Shown here in pieces: positions 8,311 to 17,537 of a DNA stretch of 25,398 nucleotides; the first letter of the stretch is position 1; the number at the start of each line of letters is the position of its first letter. Origin of the DNA: an uncultured Sulfurovum sp. (GTDB lineage: Bacteria; Campylobacterota; Campylobacteria; Campylobacterales; Sulfurovaceae); assembly GCA_947313765.1 (NCBI GenBank), contig CAMZNQ010000110.1:1-25398 (forward strand), read 5' to 3'. The position numbers and the translations under genes are program-made. Under the pieces are notes generated by a model, which saw nothing but the letters and a program-made list of their open reading frames with translations, did no database searches and was not told the origin of the DNA.

Positions 8311-9405
8311 ATGAAGTTTAATGATTCATTAAAAGAGATAAAGATTTATGAAGCTGGAAAACCAATAGAGTTAGTGGTAAGAGAGTTTGGAATTGATGCT
8401 AAAGATGTAGTTAAATTAGCATCTAATGAGAACCCTAAAGGTTGTAGTCCAAAAGTTGCAAAAGCTATTGCAGATAATGCTCATAGAGCATATCTATATC
8501 CTGATGACTCCATGTTTGAGCTAAAAGATGCTCTATCTAGTAAGTTTTCAGAGAAAAATGAAAATATTATTATTGGTGCAGGTTCAGACCAAGTCTTGGA
8601 GTTTATATCTCGTGCATTACTAAATCCTAATGACTCTGTTCTAATGTCAAAAGTTACATTTGCTATGTATGAAATTTATGCTAAACAGATGGGAGCAAAG
8701 ATTGTAAGAACTCCAAGTTATCAACATATTGTAGAGGAGTTTATAGAGGCATATAGAAGAGATAGACCTAAAATCATATACCTTTGTACTCCAAACAATC
8801 CAACGGGAGATGCCACTTCAAAAGAGGATGTTTTAAAGATTATAGATGCTGTTGAAGAGGAAACATTAGTTGTTGTTGATGGTGCATATATGGAGTATGC
8901 CTCTGCAAAAGATAAGAGATATGCCATAGAACCTAATGACTTAATAGAGTTTCCAAATGTAATCTACCTTGGAACATTCTCTAAAGCTTACGGATTGGGT
9001 GGTATGCGTGTAGGATATGGGATTGCAAATAGAACACTTATTGGTCAACTATATAAGATGAGACCCCCATTTAACATCACAACACTTTCACTTATTGCAG
9101 GGATTGAAGCTTGTAAAGACGAAGAGTTTGTAACGGAATCTATTGCTCTACATAGACAAGAGATTAAACGCTATGAAGAGTTTGCCAAAGAGATAGGAGT
9201 TGAATACATAGATAGCTACACAAACTTCATAACATATCTGTTCAATAATAATATGGACTCAACAGATATTTCAGATAAGCTACTAAAAGAGGGTGTGATT
9301 ATTCGTAATTTAGCATCGTATGGAATGAATGCTGTTCGTATTACAATTGGAACTAAAGAACAAAATGATAAACTCTTTTCCATCTTAAGGAGAGTTGTAG
9401 TATGA
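8311..9405 (+). CDS. hisC: Histidinol-phosphate aminotransferase
   Basis: This is a PLP-dependent class I/II aminotransferase that converts imidazole-acetol phosphate to histidinol phosphate. The same family can also transaminate aromatic keto acids, which suits its place behind pheA. It has 364 residues. Substrate and PLP markers are [10 protein letters not shown] (35-44), GAGSDQVLE (89-97), CTPNNPTGD (159-167), [10 protein letters not shown] (187-196, Asp190), and [15 protein letters not shown] with the Schiff-base Lys225. The ATG follows an AAGGA site. The stop overlaps the dxs start by four bases (ATGA). In Campylobacter, as I remember it, fliF, fliG and fliH lie between these genes. Confidence 0.95.
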   Translation: MKFNDSLKEIKIYEAGKPIELVVREFGIDAKDVVKLASNENPKGCSPKVAKAIADNAHRAYLYPDDSMFELKDALSSKFSEKNENIIIGAGSDQVLEFISRALLNPNDSVLMSKVTFAMYEIYAKQMGAKIVRTPSYQHIVEEFIEAYRRDRPKIIYLCTPNNPTGDATSKEDVLKIIDAVEEETLVVVDGAYMEYASAKDKRYAIEPNDLIEFPNVIYLGTFSKAYGLGGMRVGYGIANRTLIGQLYKMRPPFNITTLSLIAGIEACKDEEFVTESIALHRQEIKRYEEFAKEIGVEYIDSYTNFITYLFNNNMDSTDISDKLLKEGVIIRNLASYGMNAVRITIGTKEQNDKLFSILRRVVV

Positions 9406-11228
9406 ATAAATTTGGGGATTTAAAAACAAAAGATATAGCAGAACTAGAGGATATAGCAAGAAGAGTAAGGCAGAAAATTTTAGATACTGTTAGTAAAAAC
9501 GGTGGTCATCTAAGCTCTACATTGGGTGCTACTGATATTATAGTTGCAATGCATGCCGTATTTGATTCAAAAAAAAACCCATTTATCTTTGATGTCTCTC
9601 ATCAATCTTATGCACATAAACTAGTTACTGATAGATGGGATGATTTTGATACTCTACGTCAATTTGATGGGCTTAGTGGATATACTAAACCTAAAGAGTC
9701 TGATAATGACTACTACATGGCAGGTCACTCCTCTACCTCCATCTCTTTAGCTACAGGTGCAGCAAAAGCAATATCCCTCAAAGGAGAAGAGGATGAACGT
9801 ATTCCTTTAGCACTTATTGGGGATGGTAGTATGAGTGCAGGAATGGTTTATGAAGCTATGAATGAACTTGGAGATAGAAAATATCCAGCAATTATTATTT
9901 TAAATGATAATGAGATGAGTATCGCCTCTCCCATTGGAGCATTGAGTCGTATATTATCTCAAAGCATGGCATCTCCATTCTATCAAAAATTCAAAAAAAA
10001 GACTAAAGAGTTACTAGAATCACTTCCTGATTCTGCTACATATATGGCAAAAAGAGTAGAAGAGTCTTTTCAGTTAATTACCCCTGGTATTCTATTTGAA
10101 GAGTTAGGATTAGAGTATATTGGACCTATTGATGGTCATAATATTGAATCACTAATAGATACTCTTAAAATTGCAAAAGAGCTAAAAAGACCTGTTATTA
10201 TTCATGTTCAAACTACAAAAGGAAAAGGGTATGAGATTGCTGAAGGTGCTGGAGCTAGTAAAGAACATTGGCATGGTGTTGGAGCATTTGACATAGATAG
10301 TGGTAATTCAGAAAAAAAATCATCACCAAAAGCATCAACAGCCATATTTGCAGAGACTCTAGTAGAACTTGCAGATATTGATGATAAGGTGGTAGGTGTA
10401 ACAGCTGCTATGCCAAGTGGAACAGGTATGAGTATGGCTATGGCTAAATATCCAGAGCGTTTTTGGGATGTTGCAATTGCAGAACAACACGCTGTCACAT
10501 CTATGGGTGCATTAGCTAAAGAGGGGTTTAAACCATTCTGTACAATATACTCAACCTTTTTACAGAGAGGATATGACCAACTGATTCATGACATATGCCT
10601 CATGAACTTGGGTGTAGCTTTTGCAATTGATAGAGCAGGAATTGTAGGAGAAGATGGAGAGACACATCAAGGAGTTTTTGACATATCTTTTTTAAGAGCA
10701 ATTCCTAATATGACGATATTTGCTCCATCTTCTAACAATACAATGATAGAAGCTATGAAATTTGCTAAAGATTTTCCAACACCTTGTGCCTTTAGATACC
10801 CAAGAGGTGCATTTATCTCTCAAGATAAAGATAATACACCCTTTGAATTTGGAAAATCAAGAGTAGTATCAGAGGGTTCAGAGATACTATTTGTAGGTTA
10901 TGGAAATGGTGTAGGACGTGCAGAGCAAGTAGCTAAACTTATTGATAGAAATCCAACTATATTAGATTTACGCTTTGTAAAACCTTTAGATAGAAATAGA
11001 CTTTTAGAGCTATCAAAAGAGCATAAACATTGGTATATATTTTCAGATTCAGCAAAAATGGGTGGTGTGGCCTCTGCTATTTTAGAATTTTTGAGTGAAG
11101 AGAAGATTCAAGATATTCAAATTACAACTTTTGAATATGAAGATAAGTTTATAACTCACGGAAATACCAAACTAGTAGAAGAGTCTTTAGAGTTGCTACC
11201 TGAACAGTTAGCAAAGAGGATTGAGTAG
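9402..11228 (+). CDS. dxs: 1-deoxy-D-xylulose-5-phosphate synthase
   Basis: This is a thiamine-diphosphate enzyme that joins pyruvate and glyceraldehyde 3-phosphate in the first step of the MEP isoprenoid pathway; its product also feeds thiamine and PLP synthesis. It has 608 residues, near the family norm. GGHLSSTLG (34-42) and [11 protein letters not shown] (64-74) form the N-terminal domain. GDGSMSAGM (140-148) with LNDNEMSI (167-174) forms the ThDP/Mg site. AEQHAVT carries the catalytic glutamate, and [15 protein letters not shown] marks the middle domain. A transketolase C-terminal domain completes the protein. The start overlaps hisC by four bases with AAGGAGAG ahead, and metK begins directly after the stop. 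Confidence 0.97.
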   Translation: MNKFGDLKTKDIAELEDIARRVRQKILDTVSKNGGHLSSTLGATDIIVAMHAVFDSKKNPFIFDVSHQSYAHKLVTDRWDDFDTLRQFDGLSGYTKPKESDNDYYMAGHSSTSISLATGAAKAISLKGEEDERIPLALIGDGSMSAGMVYEAMNELGDRKYPAIIILNDNEMSIASPIGALSRILSQSMASPFYQKFKKKTKELLESLPDSATYMAKRVEESFQLITPGILFEELGLEYIGPIDGHNIESLIDTLKIAKELKRPVIIHVQTTKGKGYEIAEGAGASKEHWHGVGAFDIDSGNSEKKSSPKASTAIFAETLVELADIDDKVVGVTAAMPSGTGMSMAMAKYPERFWDVAIAEQHAVTSMGALAKEGFKPFCTIYSTFLQRGYDQLIHDICLMNLGVAFAIDRAGIVGEDGETHQGVFDISFLRAIPNMTIFAPSSNNTMIEAMKFAKDFPTPCAFRYPRGAFISQDKDNTPFEFGKSRVVSEGSEILFVGYGNGVGRAEQVAKLIDRNPTILDLRFVKPLDRNRLLELSKEHKHWYIFSDSAKMGGVASAILEFLSEEKIQDIQITTFEYEDKFITHGNTKLVEESLELLPEQLAKRIE

Positions 11229-12389
11229 ATGGCAAAAGAGTATATCTTTACCTCTGAATCAGTAACAGAGGGTCATCCAGACAAGATGGCAGACCAAATA
11301 TCTGATGCAATTTTAGATTATATTATAGAGAGAGATACAAATGCAAGAGTGGCATGTGAGACCTTAATAAGTAATGGATTTTGTATTATTACAGGAGAGC
11401 TTAAAACAGAGATATATGCACCAATGCAAGATATAGCACGAGAGGTAATACGTGAAATTGGTTATACTAACTCAGCATTTGGATTTGATTATCGTTCTGC
11501 AGGAATACTAAATGGAATTGGAGAGCAGAGTTCAGATGTAAATCAAGGTGTTGATATGCCATCAGGAGAGTTAGGAGCAGGAGACCAAGGAACAATGTTT
11601 GGTTATGCTTGTAATGAAACAGCTGAACTTATGCCACTTCCCATTCTATTGGCTCATAAAATCACAGCAAAACTAGCTCAAGTGAGAAAAAATGGAACAG
11701 TACCATTTTTAAGACCTGATGGAAAAGCACAAGTTAGCATTAAATATATAGATAACATACCAGTAGCTATTGATACAGTTGTAGTATCTGCTCAACATGA
11801 TGATAACATTACACAAAAGATACTAAAAGAGGCTATTATTACTGAAGTTTTAGAAGAGACTCTTCCAGCAGAGCTACTAAATAGTAAGATTAAGTACCAT
11901 ATTAATCCAACAGGTAGATTTGTAATTGGTGGTCCACAAGGTGATGCAGGATTAACAGGACGGAAAATTATTGTAGATAGTTATGGAGGCTCTTGTCCTC
12001 ATGGTGGTGGAGCATTTTCAGGAAAAGACCCAACAAAAGTAGACCGTTCAGGTGCATATATGGCAAGATATATTGCTAAAAACATGGTTAAAGCAGGAGT
12101 TTCGGAGCGTATGACAATACAAATATCTTATGCCATTGGGATAGTAGAACCTCTATCCATTATGGTTGATACTCATGGAACATCAAATATTGATGAGTCG
12201 AAGATAGAGAATTGTATTAGAGAGCTTTTTGATTTGAAACCTGCTGGAATTATTAAAGAGCTTAACCTTTTCAAACCAATATATAAGTCAACTGCTTCCT
12301 ATGGACACTTTGGAAGAGAGAATAGTGGATTTGAATGGGAGAAGCTTAACCGTATTGAGGAGATAAAAAGATACTTATCGTTACAATAA
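11229..12389 (+). CDS. metK: S-adenosylmethionine synthase
   Basis: This enzyme makes S-adenosylmethionine from ATP and methionine in the cytoplasm, acting as a tetramer. It has 386 residues, a normal length. EGHPDKMADQISDAILD (14-30) contains catalytic His16 and the Mg-binding Asp. GAGDQGTMFGYACNET is the ATP-binding signature, and GGPQGDAGLTGRKII and GGGAFSGKDPTKVDRS are the second signature and the phosphate loop. The ATG abuts the dxs TAG without a gap, so it belongs to the lysA-dxs transcription unit. A 78-base gap with its own promoter separates it from the ferredoxin gene. Confidence 0.97.
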   Translation: MAKEYIFTSESVTEGHPDKMADQISDAILDYIIERDTNARVACETLISNGFCIITGELKTEIYAPMQDIAREVIREIGYTNSAFGFDYRSAGILNGIGEQSSDVNQGVDMPSGELGAGDQGTMFGYACNETAELMPLPILLAHKITAKLAQVRKNGTVPFLRPDGKAQVSIKYIDNIPVAIDTVVVSAQHDDNITQKILKEAIITEVLEETLPAELLNSKIKYHINPTGRFVIGGPQGDAGLTGRKIIVDSYGGSCPHGGGAFSGKDPTKVDRSGAYMARYIAKNMVKAGVSERMTIQISYAIGIVEPLSIMVDTHGTSNIDESKIENCIRELFDLKPAGIIKELNLFKPIYKSTASYGHFGRENSGFEWEKLNRIEEIKRYLSLQ

Positions 12390-12435
12390 AGTCAAATATG
12401 TTTAATTATTAAAGTATTATTTAACCTACTTTTGA

Positions 12436-12441
12436 TATAGT
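12436..12441 (+). promoter_or_regulatory. Candidate -10 box for the ferredoxin gene
   Basis: TATAGT in TTTTGATATAGTTTGTTAC lies 32 bases before the ferredoxin ATG. No clear -35 is visible. This is a visual call. Confidence 0.45.
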
Positions 12442-12467
12442 TTGTTACATCAAAATAAGGAATAAAA

Positions 12468-12743
12468 ATGGCAGTAAAAATTTTAGATACTTGTATCAAC
12501 TGTGCAGCGTGTATTGACGAATGTCCAACAGAAGCAATCGTAGATGAGGATGATAACCCAACAGGAGAAGAGATTTACTACGTATACGAAGATAAATGTG
12601 TTGAGTGTGTAGGTCACTTTGATGTTCCAGCTTGTGCTGAAGCATGTCCAACTGAAGAGTGTATTGTTTGGGATGAGCCAAAAGAGGGATTAACTCTTCA
12701 TCCAGATAGAGGCGAAACAGGTTCTGACGTAGTAGAAGACTAA
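12468..12743 (+). CDS. fdxA: 2[4Fe-4S] ferredoxin, Allochromatium/YfhL type
   Basis: This is a small electron carrier of 91 residues. The first cluster motif is CINCAACIDECPTEAI, with regular CxxCxxCxxxCP spacing. The second is CVECVGHFDVPACAEACP, in which eight residues rather than two separate the second and third cysteines. That longer loop typifies Alvin-type ferredoxins, whose clusters have very low potential. The C-terminal tail is acidic. AAGGA precedes the ATG. Its own promoter and the hairpin after the stop suggest a mostly single-gene transcript. The ferredoxin-ndk pairing is conserved in Campylobacter. The symbol is by analogy with that locus. Confidence 0.93.
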   Translation: MAVKILDTCINCAACIDECPTEAIVDEDDNPTGEEIYYVYEDKCVECVGHFDVPACAEACPTEECIVWDEPKEGLTLHPDRGETGSDVVED

Positions 12744-12757
12744 GTTCTAACTTTCAC

Positions 12758-12785
12758 AAACTATACTCTTATGAGTATAGTTTTC
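12758..12785 (+). terminator. Intrinsic terminator after the ferredoxin gene
   Basis: An 11-bp perfect stem AAACTATACTC / GAGTATAGTTT (12758-12768 and 12773-12783) with loop TTAT lies 14 bases after the ferredoxin stop. The T-tract that follows is short (TTTTC including the stem end), so termination may be partial. Confidence 0.7.
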
Positions 12786-12847
12786 AAGCTTCATATTTTA
12801 TATTCTATTTTTTATTCTCAACAACCTTTCTCTTAATAGTTTTCTGA

Positions 12848-12853
12848 TATAAT
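12848..12853 (+). promoter_or_regulatory. -10 box for the ndk-rpmF-fabH unit
   Basis: A consensus TATAAT in TTCTGATATAATTCC gives an extended-type -10 (TGATATAAT). It leaves a leader of about 55 bases before the ndk GTG. The leader contains a small hairpin, TAGTGA / TCACTA (12874-12879, 12890-12895). Confidence 0.65.
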
Positions 12854-12913
12854 TCCATCTCAAAATACTTTAGTAGTGACTTTTATAAATCACTAAGTTT
12901 ATGGAGCAAAATC

Positions 12914-13327
12914 GTGGAACAAACATTATCAATTATTAAACCAGATGCAGTAGCTAAAAATGTAGTAGGAAAAATTCTTGCTAGATTTGAAGAGGCTGGT
13001 CTTAGAATCGCAGTAACTAAAAAAATTCAACTATCTAAATCTGATGCCCAAGCATTTTATGCTATTCATGCAGAGCGTCCTTTCTTTAATGACCTTGTAG
13101 AGTTTATGATTTCTGGTCCAGTTGTTGTAACTGTACTTGAAGGTGAAAATGCAATGCAAAAAAACAGAGACCTAATGGGTGCAACAAACCCTGCTGAAGC
13201 AGAGGCTGGTACAATTAGAGCTGATTTTGCAGAGAGTATTGATGCTAATGCTGTTCACGGTTCTGACTCTGTAGAGAATGCTGTTAATGAGATTAACTTC
13301 TTCTTTGCACAAAGAGAGATTGTATAA
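12914..13327 (+). CDS. ndk: Nucleoside diphosphate kinase
   Basis: This enzyme balances NTP and dNTP pools by moving the gamma phosphate through a phosphohistidine. It has 137 residues, the standard length. [13 protein letters not shown] opens the fold, and NAVHGSDS (112-119) contains the active-site His115. The start is GTG at 12914, with TGGAG about eight bases upstream. The N-terminus begins [10 protein letters not shown], as expected for the family, which supports this start. It is the first gene of the unit continuing to the DUF177 protein after six bases. Confidence 0.96.
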   Translation: MEQTLSIIKPDAVAKNVVGKILARFEEAGLRIAVTKKIQLSKSDAQAFYAIHAERPFFNDLVEFMISGPVVVTVLEGENAMQKNRDLMGATNPAEAEAGTIRADFAESIDANAVHGSDSVENAVNEINFFFAQREIV

Positions 13328-13333
13328 TAGACT

Positions 13334-13708
13334 GTGAAAATAGTTTACGATAAGATTGGTCAAAGTGAAAAACCTTTTGAACTAACCGTTGATGGTGTCT
13401 CTTTAAAAGGTACTTTGGCAAAAAGTGGTTATCATCGACTTAAACTAGAGGGAAATCTTGCTGGTCAAGTAGAACTTCTATGTGATAGATGTGGAGATGT
13501 GTATCAATATGATATGACTTCACCTCTTAATTTAACTTTAAGTGATGAAGTTATAGATAGTAAAGATGATTTAGATATAATCGAATTTCTTGATGGAGTA
13601 GTTGACCTTGAATTTATTGTTCAAAGCGAAATATCCTCCGTTCAGAGTGAATATCACTATTGTAAAAATTGTGAAAACAGTGATAAAGAATTCGAAAAAG
13701 AATTTTAA
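13334..13708 (+). CDS. YceD/DUF177 family protein
   Basis: The protein has 124 residues and belongs to the family usually found directly before rpmF. Members carry a conserved cysteine cluster. Here it is LLCDRCGDVY near the middle, with a second pair HYCKNCEN near the C-terminus, which may together bind a metal. The acidic stretch SKDDLDIIEFLDGVVDLE is also typical. A link to 23S rRNA accumulation or ribosome assembly has been reported for the family; its biochemistry is not settled in bacteria. The start is GTG at 13334, six bases after ndk. Fifteen bases separate it from rpmF. Confidence 0.85.
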   Translation: MKIVYDKIGQSEKPFELTVDGVSLKGTLAKSGYHRLKLEGNLAGQVELLCDRCGDVYQYDMTSPLNLTLSDEVIDSKDDLDIIEFLDGVVDLEFIVQSEISSVQSEYHYCKNCENSDKEFEKEF

Positions 13709-13723
13709 GAATAAGGATTAAAA

Positions 13724-13888
13724 ATGGCAGTACCTAAAAGACGAGTATCAAAAACTAGATCGGCAAAAAGAAGAACACACTACAAATTGACATTACCAAG
13801 ACCTGTAAAAGATGCAGATGGGACATGGAGAATGCCACATCACATGAATTTGACAACTGGCGAATATAATACAACAAAAAAAGCGTAG
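13724..13888 (+). CDS. rpmF: 50S ribosomal protein L32 (bL32)
   Basis: The protein has 54 residues and begins [20 protein letters not shown], the signature of bL32, a small basic protein of the large ribosomal subunit. The C-terminal half lacks the four zinc-binding cysteines found in some bL32 versions, so this is the cysteine-free form. AAGGA lies nine bases before the ATG. The rpmF-plsX-fabH order is conserved across many bacteria. Confidence 0.96.
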   Translation: MAVPKRRVSKTRSAKRRTHYKLTLPRPVKDADGTWRMPHHMNLTTGEYNTTKKA

Positions 13889-13903
13889 TTAAGTAGTTCT
13901 TAG

Positions 13904-14095
13904 ATGATTAGAATTGCTATTGATGCAATGGGTGGGGACTAAAGTCAAGAGAATATAATAGATGGTGTAATTTAAAAAAAAAAAAAAAAAAAATTTCTTC
14001 CTATTCTCGTAGGAGATAGAGAACAAATTATCTCATTTCTTCCTCAATATTATCTTGATAAAGTAAAGATTGTAGAATCTTCTGATGTTATCTCT
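13904..14095 (+). pseudogene. plsX: 5' part of plsX, interrupted by two in-frame TAA codons and an A20 run
   Basis: Translation from ATG 13904 reads MIRIAIDAMGGD, the unmistakable PlsX N-terminus. It then meets TAA at 13940 (where relatives have Phe, Leu or Tyr), continues SQENIIDGVI, and meets TAA at 13973. Twenty A residues follow (13974-13993), then FLPILVGDREQ and the rest of PlsX, all in the same frame. The distance from GGD to ILVGD (21 codons) equals what I recall for Campylobacter PlsX, so nothing seems inserted or deleted. Base-calling or consensus error (for instance undetermined bases written as A) is the simplest reading; a real nonsense allele is the alternative. Confidence 0.85.
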
Positions 14096-14899
14096 ATGTC
14101 AGACAAAGCAACACAAGCACTAAAAAGAAAAGACTCCTCCATTTTTAAAGCAGTAGAGTTGGTTCGTAATGGTGAAGCTGATGGTGTAGTTTCTGCAGGA
14201 CACTCTGGTGCAACAATGACGTTGGCTACATTAAGAATTGGAAGATTACCTAATATTTCCAAACCTGCATTAGCAACTATTATGCCAAATAAATCAATAT
14301 CTGCAAAAACACTACTCCTAGATGTTGGAGCTGTTACAGACTGTACAGCTAAAAATCTTTATGAGTTTGCCATTATGGGTGAAGTTTATGCTCAAAAGCT
14401 CTTAGGACTAAGTAGACCGACTGTTGGTCTCCTATCTAATGGAGAAGAGGATAGTAAAGGAAATGCACTCACAAAAGAGGCATTTAAACTTATGCACAAT
14501 GTTCCAGGATTTAAAGGAAATGTTGAAGGTTCAGATATTTTCAATGGTTCAGTTGATGTGGTTGTTTGTGATGGGTATACAGGTAATATTGTTCTAAAAG
14601 CTAGTGAGGGTGTAGTTTCAACTGTTTTTGATTTAATGAAACTACATATCAGAAAATCAATCCCTGCTAAGATTGGGGCATTTTTAATGAAGAAAAAAGT
14701 GTTTAAAAAGCTTAAAGAGAAAGTAGATTATGCTGAATATGGTGGAGCACCTTTACTTGGAGTAAAAGGTTGTGCTATTATATCACATGGGAAAAGTAAC
14801 TCTAAAGCAATTAAAAATGCTATTTTTCAAGCTATAAACTATAATGACTCTAATGTAAATCAAGCCATAGAAGAGTTACTTAAAAAAAACAATAGATAA
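14096..14899 (+). CDS. plsX: Phosphate acyltransferase PlsX (apparent N-terminal truncation)
   Basis: PlsX converts acyl-ACP to acyl-phosphate for PlsY, starting phospholipid synthesis at the membrane surface. The open part has 267 residues. With the 64 codons upstream to ATG 13904 the total is 331, the usual length. Family markers are SDKATQALKRKDSSI, VSAGHSGATMTLA, LDVGAVTDCTAKNLYEFA, LLSNGEEDSKGN, VVCDGYTGNIVLKASEG and YGGAPLLGVKGC. ATG 14096 is merely the first start after the two stops. Beginning there would delete the first strands and the GGD motif, so it is unlikely to be the genuine start. The gene is normally essential where PlsX/PlsY is the only route, which argues for an intact gene hidden by sequence error. 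It is followed by fabH after eight bases. Confidence 0.9.
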   Translation: MSDKATQALKRKDSSIFKAVELVRNGEADGVVSAGHSGATMTLATLRIGRLPNISKPALATIMPNKSISAKTLLLDVGAVTDCTAKNLYEFAIMGEVYAQKLLGLSRPTVGLLSNGEEDSKGNALTKEAFKLMHNVPGFKGNVEGSDIFNGSVDVVVCDGYTGNIVLKASEGVVSTVFDLMKLHIRKSIPAKIGAFLMKKKVFKKLKEKVDYAEYGGAPLLGVKGCAIISHGKSNSKAIKNAIFQAINYNDSNVNQAIEELLKKNNR

Positions 14900-14907
14900 G
14901 GTAAATA

Positions 14908-15906
14908 ATGTACGCAAAATTTCATTCAATTGGAGCTTATGTTCCTTCTAAAGTATTAAGCAATGCTGACCTAGAGAAGATGGTTGACACTAGTGATGAA
15001 TGGATTTTAAAGCGTACGGGTATATCCCAAAGACGTATTGCTAAAAGAGATGAATATACTAGCGATATGGCAACAGAAGCTTCTAAACTTGCTATTGAAC
15101 GTGCTGGATTAGAGAGTTCTGATATTGACCTAATTATATGTGCAACTGTTACCCCTGACTACTTCAATATGCCTGCAACAGCATGTATTATCTCAGATAA
15201 ACTTGGTATCAAAAATGTTCAAGCTTTTGATATATCGGCAGCCTGTTCTGGTTTTGTATATGCTCTCTCTATTGCTAGAGCTTTTATTGAATCTGGTATG
15301 AAAAAACATGTACTAATTATTGGTGCAGAAAAGTTCTCTTCTATTGTAGACTATACAGACCGAAGTACATGTATCCTTTTTGGGGATGGTGCTGGTTCTG
15401 CTGTAATATCTGCCACAGAAGATAAAGAAGAGGCATTTATAGATGTTCATGCTTCTGCCGATGGTTCATACTCAGACTTCCTTGTTACACCTGCTCCTGG
15501 GTGTGTTAATCCTGTCTCTCAACAGGTAATTGAAGAAGGGCTTAACTTTGTTCAAATGAAAGGTAATGAGACCTTTAAATTAGCAGTAAAGACCCTAACA
15601 AAGGATGTTAAGAATATATTGCTAAAAAATGGAATAAAAGCAGAAGATATTCCACACTTTATTCCACATCAAGCTAACTATAGAATCATAAAAGCTGTTG
15701 GAGATTCTCTTAAGATGAAAGAGGAGCAAGTGGTATTAACCGTTGGGAAATATGGAAATACTTCGGCAGCATCTATCCCTATGGCAATTAATGATATTTA
15801 TGAATCAGGACGATTGAAAAAGGGAGAGTTGATGCTTCTTGACACATTTGGTGGTGGATTGACATGGGCAAGTGCATTGATGCCTTTTGCTGGAGAGAGT
15901 AGATAG
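14908..15906 (+). CDS. fabH: 3-oxoacyl-ACP synthase III (KAS III)
   Basis: This enzyme condenses acetyl-CoA with malonyl-ACP to start fatty acid synthesis. It has 332 residues. The thiolase-fold triad is complete: Cys113 in DISAACSGF, His254 in [10 protein letters not shown] and Asn284 in [23 protein letters not shown] near residue 32 is the typical KAS III CoA-binding stretch. The start ATG 14908 follows an AAGG site eight bases after plsX. The gene ends five bases from the stop of the converging permease gene, with a shared hairpin. Confidence 0.97.
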   Translation: MYAKFHSIGAYVPSKVLSNADLEKMVDTSDEWILKRTGISQRRIAKRDEYTSDMATEASKLAIERAGLESSDIDLIICATVTPDYFNMPATACIISDKLGIKNVQAFDISAACSGFVYALSIARAFIESGMKKHVLIIGAEKFSSIVDYTDRSTCILFGDGAGSAVISATEDKEEAFIDVHASADGSYSDFLVTPAPGCVNPVSQQVIEEGLNFVQMKGNETFKLAVKTLTKDVKNILLKNGIKAEDIPHFIPHQANYRIIKAVGDSLKMKEEQVVLTVGKYGNTSAASIPMAINDIYESGRLKKGELMLLDTFGGGLTWASALMPFAGESR

Positions 15907-15924
15907 AGTTATCAAACTCTATCT
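15901..15924. terminator. Hairpin overlapping the convergent fabH and permease stops
   Basis: A perfect 10-bp stem AGATAGAGTT / AACTCTATCT (15901-15910 and 15915-15924) with loop ATCA spans the stop codons of both fabH and the opposing permease gene. No strong T-run follows on either strand, so it may be an inefficient bidirectional terminator or a 3'-end stabiliser. Confidence 0.5.
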
Positions 15925-16964
15925 CTTGATGTTAGTAAAATATATATTGAGTAGCCCCATAGAAGAGCTATAGGTAAAACAATCGCCAACTCTGGATTTA
16001 ATGTTCCATTTGCTCCAATAGATTGTAATCCAAATAGGATACCCCAAATAGCTAACGTTCCACCCAATGCTTTAGTTGTACTAAGAGCCATATTCATATA
16101 TCGTGCATAGAATGGAAACTTAAATATTAAAATAACTATTAACGCGATAGAGAAGAGTGGTGTTATAATTTTACTATATATATTTGCTCTTAACCCATCT
16201 GTAGATATTCCTTGATTTTCTAAAAGTTTTTTAGCTCTTAACGTATCTTGTAGAGTTAACTCTTTACCATCATAGATAGATTTTAAAATTTTAGGCTCAT
16301 ACCCACTTAATGTCTCTAATATATCTAAATGTTCAATCTTTAAATACTCTTTACCCTCTCTAACTATTTTTGACTTTTTAATAACATCAGATGCTATCCA
16401 CTTATCTATGTTAAATTTAGCCTCTTTTGCTATTAATGTCTCCACAACCATACTATTTTCCATTTTAAAGATAGTTAGATTCTCCAATTTACGCTCTTCT
16501 GGGATAAGAGTACCAATATAGACAAAGCTACTATTGTATTTAAAAAACAAATCTTGAGTCTTACTACTAGAGTAACTATTTTTTTTTACCATTTTTGCAG
16601 TATCTTGTGCTAGAGAAAAAGAGGTAAAATTTAATCCAACAAATATGAGATAACATAATATTCCAACAGTAAAAAATGGTTTGAAAAAATCTACACGTCT
16701 TAAACCTAGAGCATAAAAAGATGCTACTTTGTTCTGTTTAATAAATGCCATCTTAGTCCATATTGCACCTAAGATAATAGATAGAGGATAGAGTAGATTT
16801 AAAGACTCTTGCCATTTAGAGAAAGCATATAGAACTTTTATGTTAAAAGAGTCTAAAGAGGAGGCATTCATTAAGAAATCAAGACCAGTAAAAAGTCCTG
16901 TTAAGCCAAGTAGAATAATAAACATATTTTTTAGATAATGATATGATACATATCTAAAAAACAT
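15912..16964 (-). CDS. LptF/LptG (YjgP/YjgQ) family permease
   Basis: This is a membrane component of the lipopolysaccharide export ABC transporter, which lifts LPS out of the inner membrane toward LptC/LptA. It has 350 residues. Membrane helices lie at the N-terminus (about 13-30, 55-70 and 100-118). A periplasmic beta-jellyroll-like region (about 130-250) carries FVYIGTLIPEERKLENLTIF and AKEAKFNIDKWIASD. Three C-terminal helices follow. LGLRRVDFFKPFF after the second helix resembles the cytoplasmic coupling loop of the family. I cannot decide between LptF and LptG. It starts three bases after pth, and the pth-YjgP/Q pairing is also known in Helicobacter. Confidence 0.88.
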   Translation of the reverse strand: MFFRYVSYHYLKNMFIILLGLTGLFTGLDFLMNASSLDSFNIKVLYAFSKWQESLNLLYPLSIILGAIWTKMAFIKQNKVASFYALGLRRVDFFKPFFTVGILCYLIFVGLNFTSFSLAQDTAKMVKKNSYSSSKTQDLFFKYNSSFVYIGTLIPEERKLENLTIFKMENSMVVETLIAKEAKFNIDKWIASDVIKKSKIVREGKEYLKIEHLDILETLSGYEPKILKSIYDGKELTLQDTLRAKKLLENQGISTDGLRANIYSKIITPLFSIALIVILIFKFPFYARYMNMALSTTKALGGTLAIWGILFGLQSIGANGTLNPELAIVLPIALLWGYSIYILLTSRDRV

Positions 16965-16967
16965 ATA

Positions 16968-17531
16968 TTAAACCTCAAATTTTTTAAGAGAATATCGAGA
17001 TTTTACCTCATCTAGGTTTTTTGATTGTAACTCTTTTATTGCATTAGCTACATAAGGAATCCAATCAAGTAAAACTCTCTCCTCTTGCTCCATAAAATTA
17101 GCTAAAACATAATCTACTACTTGTGATTTATGCTCTGGTTTACCAACACCCATTCTAACACGACTATACTCTTTGCCAATCATTGAATCAATAGAACGTA
17201 AACCATTATGTCCACCATGACCACCACCCTTTTTAAAACGCAATGCTGAAAAAGGTAAATCTATATCATCATGAATAACAATAATATCTTCTATATCTAT
17301 TTTATAGAAATTTTTAACAGCTTGAACTGATTTTCCAGATAGATTCATAAAGGTAGTTGGTTTTAAAAATAAGATATTGGAAGTTTTAAAAAGTTTACCC
17401 TCAAAAGAGAGTTTAGAGATATCTCTAGCTCCAAAGTCATTGACTAAGCTGTCAATGACTCTAAAACCTATGTTATGTCGTGTATTTTCGTATTGTTTTC
17501 CTGGATTACCAAGTCCTACGATTAATAACAT
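16968..17531 (-). CDS. pth: Peptidyl-tRNA hydrolase
   Basis: This enzyme frees tRNAs from prematurely released peptidyl-tRNA in the cytoplasm. It has 187 residues. LIVGLGNPGKQYENTRHNIG (3-22) contains the substrate Asn9 and catalytic His19. FMNLSG has Asn63, HDDIDLPFSALRFKKGGG has Asp91, and GGHNGLRSI has Asn109; all known functional positions are kept. It lies six bases after rplY and three before the permease, so the three genes form one unit. Confidence 0.96.
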   Translation of the reverse strand: MLLIVGLGNPGKQYENTRHNIGFRVIDSLVNDFGARDISKLSFEGKLFKTSNILFLKPTTFMNLSGKSVQAVKNFYKIDIEDIIVIHDDIDLPFSALRFKKGGGHGGHNGLRSIDSMIGKEYSRVRMGVGKPEHKSQVVDYVLANFMEQEERVLLDWIPYVANAIKELQSKNLDEVKSRYSLKKFEV

Positions 17532-17537
17532 ATTATG

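Noticed and set aside
13940..13993. Programmed frameshift or transcriptional slippage on the A20 run rescuing plsX
   Set aside because: The frame is the same before and after the run, and the first TAA lies well upstream of it, so slippage there could not bypass both stops.
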